NCBI RefSeq assembly: GCF_900102885.1
Contig: NZ_FNGE01000002.1
Coordinates: 326,376-390,375 of the forward strand
From: Paracoccus chinensis
Lineage (GTDB): Bacteria; Pseudomonadota; Alphaproteobacteria; Rhodobacterales; Rhodobacteraceae
Direction: 5' to 3'
Length of the DNA: 64,000 bases
Shown: one piece after another, positions 57,676 through 64,000 of the stretch
Layout: each line of letters opens with the position of its first letter
Numbering within the stretch: the first letter of the stretch is position 1
Notes under the pieces: model-generated
Told to the model about the DNA's origin: nothing
What the model saw: only the letters and a program-made list of their open reading frames with translations
Databases searched by the model: none
Translations under genes and position numbers: made by a program

Positions 57676-58572
57676 TCATGGCCCTTCGCCCGAGACATGG
57701 GCGGCGGCAGCGCGGATAGCAGCGTCGAGCGCGGCGCTGCGACCCGCGCCCCCGCGCTCGGCCACCATGTGGGCGGCCATGAAGCAGTCGCCAGCGCCGG
57801 TCACCCGGGCGATGGTGACGGGGGGCGGGGCCTGCGTCAGCACCTCGGCCCCGCGTTGGGCACAGGCGGCGGGGCGGGGGCCATCCGTGACCAGCACGCG
57901 CGCGGCGCCCCGGACGACCACGGCGGCGGCGGCCTCGGCAGCATCCGCGCAGGGGTGGCCTGCCAGCGTCTCGGCCTCGGCGCGGTTGAGATAGAGCGTG
58001 ACGTGATCCATCCCCAGCAGAGGGGCGAGGCGTTCGGCCTTGCCGGGGCTGGCCGGGACGACGCGCAGGTCGGCCCGGCGCAGGGCCGGATCGGCGGCGA
58101 TGGCTTCCAGCTGCGGCACGGTCAGGTTGCCGTCGATCACCACCGTGCCGTGCCACGGGCTTTGGGCCGAGCCGAAGGTGCCGTCGCGCAGCGGCGCCAG
58201 AACGCGGTCGCCCGCGGCCTCCAGCGAATGGGCGTCGGCAATGGCGGCGATCAGGCCGTCAGTGTCCTCGATTGCCATGTAGATGTCGGTCGGCCATTCC
58301 GGAAGGCGCTGCATCCAGTCGGTGGCCACGCCAAGGGCGCGCACGGCGGACAGCAGCGCCTCGCCCTCGGGGTCCGCACCGACCGCGCCCAGCACGGCCA
58401 CGGACTGCCCCCGGGCAGCCAAAGCGACGGCCACGTTCAGCGCGACCCCGCCCGGCACATGGCGGATGCGGCCCGGAACATCCGCGCCCGGAGCCATCGG
58501 CGCGGGGCTGCGGCCGATCACGTCCCACAGCACCGCGCCGACGCAGAGGATGTCCGGGCGCGCGGATGTCAT
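57676..58572 (-). CDS. psuK: PfkB family kinase, probable pseudouridine kinase
   Basis: Ribokinase-type sugar kinase of 298 aa. The N-terminal part has [10 protein letters not shown]. The C-terminal signature is [13 protein letters not shown] with the catalytic aspartate. The assignment as pseudouridine kinase rests mainly on psuG being the next gene. The start overlaps the tyrS stop (ATGA). Confidence 0.85.
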   Translation of the reverse strand: MTSARPDILCVGAVLWDVIGRSPAPMAPGADVPGRIRHVPGGVALNVAVALAARGQSVAVLGAVGADPEGEALLSAVRALGVATDWMQRLPEWPTDIYMAIEDTDGLIAAIADAHSLEAAGDRVLAPLRDGTFGSAQSPWHGTVVIDGNLTVPQLEAIAADPALRRADLRVVPASPGKAERLAPLLGMDHVTLYLNRAEAETLAGHPCADAAEAAAAVVVRGAARVLVTDGPRPAACAQRGAEVLTQAPPPVTIARVTGAGDCFMAAHMVAERGGAGRSAALDAAIRAAAAHVSGEGP

Positions 58573-59816
58573 CCGACGATCCGCAGCATCCGGTGCTTCT
58601 TCTTGCCGAGGCTGACCTTCATGCCTTCGCCGATCTCGTCCACGGTCAGCACCCGCTGCGGGTCGGCCACGGCGTCGTTGTTCAGCCGCAGGCCCCCTTC
58701 GGCGATCAGGCGCTTGGCCTCTTTCCCCGAGGCGGTCAGCCCCGACTGCGCGAGCATCTGGACGACCGACAGGCCCCCCTCGAAGGCCGAAGCCGGCATG
58801 GCGACCAGTTCAAGGTCCGCGCCGGTGCCGCCCTGCTCGAAGACCTGCCGCGCGGTCGCCTCGGCGCTGGCCGCGGCCTCGGCTCCGTGCAGCAGGGTCG
58901 TGACCTCGTTCGCCAGCACGATCTTGGCGTCGTTGATCGCCTGGCCCTCGAGCGCGCCCAGCCGCTCGCATTCCGCGACGGGAAGCTCGGTGTAGAGCTT
59001 GAGGAACCGGCCCACGTCGGCGTCGGTGGTGTTGCGCCAGAACTGCCAGAACTCGTAGGGCGACAGCATGGCGCCGTTCAGCCAGACCGCGCCGCCCGCC
59101 GACTTGCCCATCTTGCGCCCGTCCGAGGTCGTCAGCAGCGGCGAGGTCAGGCCCCAGATTTCCGCATCCAGCACGCGCCGGGTCAGGTCGATCCCGTTGA
59201 TGATGTTGCCCCACTGGTCCGACCCGCCCATCTGCAGCCGGCAGCCATAGCGGCGGTAGAGTTCCAGGAAGTCGTAGGCCTGCAGGATCATGTAGTTGAA
59301 TTCGAGGAAGGACAGGCTCTGTTCCCGGTCCAGCCGCGACTTGACGGATTCAAAGGACAGCATCCTGTTGACCGAGAAATGCCGCCCGATGTCGCGCAGG
59401 AAGTCGAGGTAGTTCAGCCCGTCCAGCCACTCGGCGTTGTTCAGCATCATCGCCGCGCCGTCGCCATAGCGCAGGTAGCGGGCGAAGACCTGCGCCATCC
59501 CGTCGATGTTCGACTGGATCTGCTCGGGGCCGAGAAGCGGGCGTTCCTCGCTGCGGAAACTGGGGTCGCCCACCTTGGTCGTGCCGCCGCCCATCAGGGT
59601 GATCGGCTTGTTGCCGGTCTTCTGGAACCAGCGCAGCATCATGATGTTCAGAAGGTGGCCGACGTGCAGGCTCGCCGCCGTGGCGTCATAGCCGATATAG
59701 GCCGTGACCGGTCCTTCCGTCAGGGCGTCATCCAGCGCCTGCAGGTCGGTGCAGTCGGCCAGATAGCCGCGTTCGACCATGACGGTCAGGAACTCGGACT
59801 TCGGGCGGTAGGTCAT
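58569..59816 (-). CDS. tyrS: Tyrosyl-tRNA synthetase
   Basis: Charges tRNA-Tyr, 415 aa. Class I signatures are L-H-V-G-H-L-L (HIGH region) and D-G-R-K-M-G-K-S (KMSKS region). G-G-S-D-Q-W-G-N-I and Y-D-A-T-A-A-S-L-H fit TyrRS. The C-terminal S4 domain ends the protein ([17 protein letters not shown]). ATG 59816 is preceded by GAAGGA; the much longer open frame to 61007 overlaps anmK and is not real. It heads the tyrS-psuK-psuG unit. Confidence 0.96.
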   Translation of the reverse strand: MTYRPKSEFLTVMVERGYLADCTDLQALDDALTEGPVTAYIGYDATAASLHVGHLLNIMMLRWFQKTGNKPITLMGGGTTKVGDPSFRSEERPLLGPEQIQSNIDGMAQVFARYLRYGDGAAMMLNNAEWLDGLNYLDFLRDIGRHFSVNRMLSFESVKSRLDREQSLSFLEFNYMILQAYDFLELYRRYGCRLQMGGSDQWGNIINGIDLTRRVLDAEIWGLTSPLLTTSDGRKMGKSAGGAVWLNGAMLSPYEFWQFWRNTTDADVGRFLKLYTELPVAECERLGALEGQAINDAKIVLANEVTTLLHGAEAAASAEATARQVFEQGGTGADLELVAMPASAFEGGLSVVQMLAQSGLTASGKEAKRLIAEGGLRLNNDAVADPQRVLTVDEIGEGMKVSLGKKKHRMLRIVG

Positions 59817-59879
59817 CGGCTTCTTCCTTCTACTCGGCCCGCCTATACAGCGCGTGGGGCACGAGGGAAAGAAAAGCGG

Positions 59880-60971
59880 ATGCTGGTTCTGGGGATGATG
59901 TCGGGCACCTCGCTGGACGGGGTGGACGCGGCGGTGCTGGACACCGACGGCGAGGCGATCTTCGGTTTCGGGCGGACCGGCTATCGTCCCTATGCGGCCG
60001 AGGAGGCCGAGGTCCTGCACGCGGCGCTGGGCCGCTGGCCGGGTGCGCCGGGCGTGGCCGAGGCGGCGGCACTGTCGGTTCGGGCACATGCGGAGCTGGC
60101 GACGGATTTCCCCGAGGCCGAGGCGATCGGCTATCACGGGCAGACGCTTGCCCATGATCCGGGCGCGGGGCGCACACATCAGGCGGGGCAGGGGTGGCAG
60201 CTCGCCCGCGCCACGAACCGCCGCGTGGTCTGGGACTTCCGGACCGAGGACGTGCGGCAGGGCGGCGAGGGCGCGCCGCTTGCCCCTTTCTTCCACCATG
60301 CGCTGGCGCACTGGGCGGTCGGGCAGGGGCGGCTCGAGGCGGCTCCGGTGGTGTTCCTGAACCTCGGCGGCGTCGGCAACCTGACCTGGTGCGACCCGCG
60401 CGAGGCGGATCCGCTGACCGCCTGCGTGGCCTTCGACACCGGTCCGGCCAATGCGCCGCTGAACGACCTGATGCGGGCGCGGCGCGGGTTTCCGCGCGAC
60501 GAGGGCGGCGTGCTTGCCGCTCAAGGAGAACCCCGCGAATCGGTCATCGAGAAGTTCCTGCGCTACCCCTACTTCGCCCGCCCCGCCCCCAAGTCGCTGG
60601 ACCGCGACGCCTTCGCGGCGCTCGGCCCTGCCGTCGCGCAGATGGAGGACGCGGATGCCGCCGCGACCCTGACCCATGCGGCGGCGGCAGCCGTGGCGGC
60701 GGGGCTGGGGCTGCTGCCCTCGCGCCCGGCCTCGGTGCTGGCCTGCGGGGGCGGCCGTCACAACGCCGCGATGATGGAGGCGCTGGGCGCCCGCTGCGGC
60801 CTGCCCGTGCGCCCGGTCGAGGAGGCGGGGCTCGACGGCGACATGATCGAGGCGCAGGCTTTCGCCTGGCTTGCCGCGCGGGTTCTGCGGGGTCTGCCGA
60901 CCTCGGGACCGGGAACGACGGGGGTTCCTGCCCCTGTCTGCGGCGGGCGGATCAGCCCGGCCTTCCGCTGA
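59880..60971 (+). CDS. anmK: Anhydro-N-acetylmuramic acid kinase
   Basis: Phosphorylates and opens 1,6-anhydro-MurNAc in cell-wall recycling, 363 aa. [13 protein letters not shown] at the start, [22 protein letters not shown] and C-G-G-G-R-H-N are diagnostic. It is divergent from tyrS with a 63-bp shared region. Confidence 0.95.
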   Translation: MLVLGMMSGTSLDGVDAAVLDTDGEAIFGFGRTGYRPYAAEEAEVLHAALGRWPGAPGVAEAAALSVRAHAELATDFPEAEAIGYHGQTLAHDPGAGRTHQAGQGWQLARATNRRVVWDFRTEDVRQGGEGAPLAPFFHHALAHWAVGQGRLEAAPVVFLNLGGVGNLTWCDPREADPLTACVAFDTGPANAPLNDLMRARRGFPRDEGGVLAAQGEPRESVIEKFLRYPYFARPAPKSLDRDAFAALGPAVAQMEDADAAATLTHAAAAAVAAGLGLLPSRPASVLACGGGRHNAAMMEALGARCGLPVRPVEEAGLDGDMIEAQAFAWLAARVLRGLPTSGPGTTGVPAPVCGGRISPAFR

Positions 60972-61079
60972 CAACTGCTTGATCGAAGGGGAACGCGAGC
61001 CGCGCAAGGGACGTTGGGGGCCCAGATCGGGGACGGAAAATCGATCCCGGCTGATTTGGACAAAAGAAGGACGTCAACG

Positions 61080-61994
61080 ATGAAAGCTCTGCTTCTCGCC
61101 GCCACTTCGTCTCTGGCCCTGACGGGCTTTGCCATGGCGCAGACCGCCGTGGAGACCGACACCTCGGGCGCTGCCGCCACCCCGCCCGCCGCGGGCAGCA
61201 CCGCCACCGACAGCTCGGCTGCGGCGACCGGCGGCATGGGCGGCAGCGGCGCGGATGCCACGGGCGGCGTTGCAGCCGGCGGCGCCGACGCGAGCGGTGC
61301 GGACGCCAGCGGCACGACTTCGGGCGACGCGGCTACGGGCGGCACCTCGGGCGGCATGACCACCGGGGGCGGCATGACCAGCGGGGGCGACGCGGCCAGC
61401 GGCACGACGGGCGCGGCGTCGGGTACGACCACGGGCATGACGACCGATGCGGCTTCGGGCGCGACCACCGGCACCACGGGGATGTCGTCGGACGCCGCCA
61501 CGGGCTCGATGGGCACCACCACGGACGCCGCGGGCACCACCGACAGCGGCTCGGCCATGGACACCGACGCCACGGGCAGCGACTCGGCCACCACGACCAC
61601 CACGACCGTGACCGCCACCTCGGGTGACGCGGGCGCCGCGGCGATGACGGCCGACCATCCCGGCATGCTGGGCTCGTGGATCATGAACCGCCGCATCTGG
61701 ACGACCAACCAGCCCTCCTCGACCGAATGGGCCAGCACCACCCTGACCGAGCGTCCGGCCGAATGGACCGACATCGCCAAGGTGGACGACATCGTCGTGG
61801 ACGCCGAGGGCAACATCACCGGCTATGTGGCCGACATCGGCGGCTTCCTGGGCCTGGGCGCCAAGCAGGTGCTTCTGAACAAGGACGCGCTGCATTTCGT
61901 GCAGATCGGGGACGACGCCTTCTTCGCCACGAACTTCACCCGCGAAGAGCTCGAGGCGCTGCCCGATTTCGACACCACCACGGTCATGCGCTGA
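61080..61994 (+). CDS. Exported PRC-barrel protein with Thr/Gly/Ala-rich linker
   Basis: A 304-residue protein. Residues 1-21 are a signal peptide ending G-F-A-M-A-Q. Residues of about 22-185 are low-complexity (Thr, Gly, Ala, Ser, Asp), probably an unstructured spacer. A PRC-barrel-like domain lies near 225-290, with I-A-K-V-D-D-I-V-V-D-A-E-G-N-I and G-G-F-L-G-L-G-A-K-Q-V. PRC-barrels bind proteins or RNA in other settings; an envelope role is unknown. A strong terminator separates it from the next PRC gene. Confidence 0.85.
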   Translation: MKALLLAATSSLALTGFAMAQTAVETDTSGAAATPPAAGSTATDSSAAATGGMGGSGADATGGVAAGGADASGADASGTTSGDAATGGTSGGMTTGGGMTSGGDAASGTTGAASGTTTGMTTDAASGATTGTTGMSSDAATGSMGTTTDAAGTTDSGSAMDTDATGSDSATTTTTTVTATSGDAGAAAMTADHPGMLGSWIMNRRIWTTNQPSSTEWASTTLTERPAEWTDIAKVDDIVVDAEGNITGYVADIGGFLGLGAKQVLLNKDALHFVQIGDDAFFATNFTREELEALPDFDTTTVMR

Positions 61995-62019
61995 GCCGCA
62001 GGGCCACGGCCATGACGGC

Positions 62020-62049
62020 AAGGGGCGCCCCTCGGGGTGCCCCTTTTTT
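62020..62049 (+). terminator. Terminator after the first PRC-barrel gene
   Basis: A long stem (AAGGGGCGCCCC at 62020-62031, GGGGTGCCCCTT at 62034-62045, one G-T pair) is followed by TTTT. The unpaired gap at the tip is small, so the apical pairs must open to form a loop. Confidence 0.88.
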
Positions 62050-62143
62050 GTTCAGGCGGGAACCGGGGCGCGGTCGTGGGGTTGTGACCGCGATGCCTGA
62101 GACACCGGCGGGCACTTCAAAAAGAACAAGGAAAGGAACCTCC

Positions 62144-63457
62144 ATGCTGATCAAGCAGCTTCTTGGAACGGCCGCTGTGCTGTCCTTCGTCGCGGCGGGT
62201 GCGATGGCCCAGACCGCGCCTGAAACGACGCCGGCCGACCCCGCAGCCCAGGCCGCCGATTCGGCCGCGGATGCTGCCGGTGCCGCCGCCGTGGCGGCCG
62301 ATGTCGCTGCCACCGAGGCCGGTGCCGATGCAGATGCCGCCGCGACGACCGACACTGCGACGACTGACGCCGCGACCACTGACGCCGCGACGACCGATGC
62401 CGCGACGACCGACACCGCGACCGGGGCTGCGGCCACGGGGGCCGTTGCCGTGCCGGGCGGGCAGGTCGTGGTCGAGCAGGCCGAGCCGGTCGTGAATGTC
62501 GAGGTTCCGAACCCCGAGGTGCAGGTGATCCAGGCCGCGCCCCAGGTGCAGGTCGAACAGCCCGAGCCCACCGTGACCGTCACCCAGGCGCCGCCGCAGG
62601 TGAACGTGGAACAGTGCGCCCCGCGCATCACCGTCACCCAGGCCGAGCCGACCGTGACCGTGAACATCCCGCAGCCGATCGTGTCGGTCGCGCTGGCCGA
62701 TCCCGAGGTCCGTGTAGGCGAGACCCAGCCGATCGTGACCGTGGAAACCCCCGAGCCGGTGGTCTCCTTCGTTCAACCCGAACCGCGCGTCGTGGTCGAA
62801 GGCGCCGAGGCTCAGGTCAACGTGACCGAGGCCGAGGCCCAGGTCGAGGTGACCCGCGCCGAGGCCGCTCAGGTCGAGATTCGCCAGAACGAGGCCGCCG
62901 TGAACGTCGAGCAGACGGGCGAGGCCCAGGTGAATGTCGCCGAGGCGCCCGAGCCGCAGGTCGAGGTCCAGTCCGCCGGTCAGGCCAATGTCGAGGTCCA
63001 GCAGGGTGAGCCGACCGTCAATGTGACGGGCGCCGACGCCACCGCTGCGGGCGCGACTGCCGTGGCCCCGGTGATGGCCACCGACATCGCCGTGCGCGAA
63101 GGCTATACGCTGGTCGATCCTGTCGAGGTGACGAACCAGGGCATCGACGGGCTGCAGGTCTTTGCGGCCAGCGGCAACGGCGACTACGAGGAGATCGGCG
63201 AGATCGACGCCTATGACGCGGCCAGCAACACCGCCGTTGTCGCGGTGGGCGGCTTCCTCGGCATCGGCGAGCGTCAGGTCGCCTATCCGCTGGACCAGAT
63301 TTCCTTCCAGCGCACCGCGGCGGGCGATCTTGAAGCCTATGTCGGCACCCCGGCCGACCAGATCCAGAACCTGCCGCCCTACACGGGCGCGGGCGCTGCC
63401 GCCGGCACCGAAGCGGGCGCTGCGACCGACGCGGGCGCGGGCACCGGCAGCAACTGA
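62144..63457 (+). CDS. Exported nonapeptide-repeat protein with PRC-barrel-like end
   Basis: A 437-residue protein. Residues 1-22 are a signal peptide (ending A-G-A-M-A-Q). An Ala/Asp/Thr-rich segment (23-106) includes five A-T-T-D-A/T units. From residue 107 come about 21 tandem units of mostly nine residues, pattern x-V-x-V-x-x-x-x-P, up to about residue 299 (for example Q-V-Q-V-E-Q-P-E-P and T-V-T-V-T-Q-A-P-P). A PRC-barrel-like end has G-G-F-L-G-I-G-E-R-Q-V-A-Y-P-L-D-Q-I. The repeats alternate valines as beta-strands would, suggesting a beta-solenoid or an extended rod. GGAAAGGAAC precedes ATG 62144. Function unknown. Confidence 0.85.
   Translation: MLIKQLLGTAAVLSFVAAGAMAQTAPETTPADPAAQAADSAADAAGAAAVAADVAATEAGADADAAATTDTATTDAATTDAATTDAATTDTATGAAATGAVAVPGGQVVVEQAEPVVNVEVPNPEVQVIQAAPQVQVEQPEPTVTVTQAPPQVNVEQCAPRITVTQAEPTVTVNIPQPIVSVALADPEVRVGETQPIVTVETPEPVVSFVQPEPRVVVEGAEAQVNVTEAEAQVEVTRAEAAQVEIRQNEAAVNVEQTGEAQVNVAEAPEPQVEVQSAGQANVEVQQGEPTVNVTGADATAAGATAVAPVMATDIAVREGYTLVDPVEVTNQGIDGLQVFAASGNGDYEEIGEIDAYDAASNTAVVAVGGFLGIGERQVAYPLDQISFQRTAAGDLEAYVGTPADQIQNLPPYTGAGAAAGTEAGAATDAGAGTGSN
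62342..62416 (+). repeat. Five 15-bp tandem repeats inside the nonapeptide-repeat gene
   Basis: Units such as GCGACGACCGACACT and GCGACGACTGACGCC are repeated five times with small changes, coding for A-T-T-D-A or A-T-T-D-T. Slippage could change the copy number. Confidence 0.85.
62462..63040 (+). repeat. Coding repeat: about 21 nine-residue units
   Basis: Units 1-14 are exactly nine residues each; of units 15-20, four have ten. Proline ends units 1-12 and then gives way mostly to alanine, so the array has two halves. The DNA itself is diverged, so the repeat is visible mainly at the protein level. One cysteine occurs in the array, in unit 6 (Q-V-N-V-E-Q-C-A-P). Confidence 0.85.
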
Positions 63458-63515
63458 GCCGGACCTCCACGACGGCCGGGGGCAGGGCGGCCCACCACCC
63501 CGCCGCCGGCCTGGA

Positions 63516-63548
63516 AGAACCCCGCCTCGCGCGGGGTTCTTTCTTTTT
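63516..63548 (+). terminator. Terminator after the nonapeptide-repeat gene
   Basis: A perfect 10-bp stem (AGAACCCCGC at 63516-63525, GCGGGGTTCT at 63531-63540) with a 5-nt loop is followed by TTCTTTTT. Confidence 0.92.
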
Positions 63549-63582
63549 CGCCCCTCTGCTGCCTTGGGTCGCTTATTCGCGC

Positions 63583-63611
63583 TTGACCTCCAATGCAGGG
63601 CTGCGTAAACC
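63583..63611 (+). promoter_or_regulatory. Possible promoter of the tRNA-Asp pair
   Basis: TTGACC at 63583-63588 is a good -35. After 17 bp comes TAAACC, a weak -10. Transcription would start about 27 bp before the first tRNA. Confidence 0.4.
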
Positions 63612-63644
63612 CCGCGCACCCTAGGGTGATCCGGGGGTGGTTGG

Positions 63645-63721
63645 GCGGTTGTAGCTCAGTTGGTTAGAGTACCGGCCTGTCACGCCGGGGGTCGCGGGTT
63701 CGAGCCCCGTCAACCGCGCCA
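63645..63721 (+). tRNA. tRNA-Asp (anticodon GTC), first copy
   Basis: 77 nt including an encoded CCA. The acceptor stem GCGGTTG pairs with CAACCGC, the discriminator base is G, the anticodon loop reads CCTGTCACG, and the T-loop is GGTTCGAGCC. Confidence 0.97.
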
Positions 63722-63752
63722 CCACCACCAGGAATCTCCGCCGGGTTTATGC

Positions 63753-63829
63753 GCGGTTGTAGCTCAGTTGGTTAGAGTACCGGCCTGTCACGCCGGGGGT
63801 CGCGGGTTCGAGCCCCGTCAACCGCGCCA
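63753..63829 (+). tRNA. tRNA-Asp (anticodon GTC), second copy
   Basis: Identical to the first copy over all 77 nt, with encoded CCA, 31 bp downstream of it. Confidence 0.97.
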
Positions 63830-63948
63830 CTTTCCCTTTTCCTCGAAGACCTGCACAATGGGAAATGCGGCCTCATGCGGCCGCGCCTTGGTCTTTTCAA
63901 TCCGCGTCACATCCCTATGCTTGGCATGGCCCTAGGCAGGAGACGACG

Positions 63949-64000
63949 ATGGCACGCGAAATCGATTACGGCGGGATGATGCACCGCGCGATGCAGGGCC
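63949..64000 (+). CDS. Start of an SspB-like ClpXP adaptor gene (3' end outside the window)
   Basis: Only 17 codons are visible: M-A-R-E-I-D-Y-G-G-M-M-H-R-A-M-Q-G. This N-terminus matches the alphaproteobacterial SspB family, which delivers substrates to the ClpXP protease. GCAGGAGA lies just upstream of ATG 63949. Too little is present to be certain. Confidence 0.65.
   Translation, partial: MAREIDYGGMMHRAMQG

Noticed and set aside
62342..62416. CRISPR-like array
   Set aside because: The 15-bp units are contiguous without spacers and lie in frame inside a coding region; they are a coding microsatellite.
63660..63935. Open frame of 91 codons over the tRNA genes
   Set aside because: It reads through both tRNA-Asp genes, giving the same peptide twice; this is a well-known false gene over tRNA pairs.

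Overview
The window reads as a piece of a high-GC alphaproteobacterial chromosome, most likely Rhodobacterales (Paracoccaceae, Paracoccus-like). The basis is gene content and order: a short kinase-core-only HprK followed by rapZ, EIIA and HPr; a 5-aminolevulinate synthase (Shemin pathway) behind an FnrL-type box; PstA with a long inserted periplasmic region; zwf-pgl-pgi; a PIN protein of the RSP_2648 type; CarD; and DUF2852, DUF2125, DUF924 and DUF2007 proteins. The genus is an inference. Almost everything is chromosomal housekeeping. I see no prophage, insertion sequence, CRISPR array or integrated plasmid.

Layout. 1-3.7 kb: a 5'-truncated ammonium transporter, a polyprenyl diphosphate synthase, a DUF2007 gene coupled to a TrmN6-like methyltransferase, and a small DUF465 protein. 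3.7-9.8 kb: the phosphate block pstSCAB-phoU-phoB behind a Pho box, without phoR. 10-11.2 kb: a manganese catalase overlapping a small exported HIRAN-domain protein. 11.2-16.1 kb: a 0.57 kb non-coding stretch, lpd, DUF924, an MFS transporter and queA on the minus strand. 16.2-20.8 kb: hisC-tyrA, DUF2125, chaC and a family 8-like glycosyltransferase. 20.9-28.5 kb: RNase R, PEP carboxykinase with a duplicated N-terminus, the hprK-rapZ-EIIA-HPr regulatory PTS, a TetR regulator and a DUF2852 protein. 28.5-35.6 kb: gshA, an RlmI-like methyltransferase with a coupled PIN protein, and zwf-pgl-pgi. 35.9-42.7 kb: a lipase-like hydrolase, an SCP2 protein, a TPR protein, a SUV3-like helicase, an S4 protein, a 7Fe ferredoxin, CarD and a small secreted protein. 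42.8-50.4 kb: an M20 peptidase, hemA, a RodZ-like protein, ispG, a DsbA-like protein and an aminotransferase. 50.4-60.9 kb: an amidase, PBP1A, prfB, a patatin, the tyrS-psuK-psuG operon and anmK. 61-64 kb: two exported PRC-barrel proteins, tandem identical tRNA-Asp genes and the start of an SspB-like gene.

How the genes work together. The phosphate block is a self-contained uptake and regulation unit. The HPr kinase/RapZ/EIIA/HPr set is a carbon/nitrogen regulatory phosphorelay lying next to the gluconeogenic gene pckA. zwf-pgl-pgi feeds the pentose phosphate and Entner-Doudoroff routes. The amidase, PBP1A, AnmK and RodZ-like genes serve cell-wall growth and recycling.

The most interesting parts are: (i) a secreted PRC-barrel protein containing about 21 tandem nine-residue repeats of the form x-V-x-V-x-x-x-x-P; (ii) the exported HIRAN protein translationally coupled to a manganese catalase; (iii) an in-frame 117-bp duplication covering the start codon and ribosome-binding site of pckA; and (iv) a 44-bp intergenic repeat with diverged relatives. 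All function calls rest on motifs and family knowledge; no database search was run.
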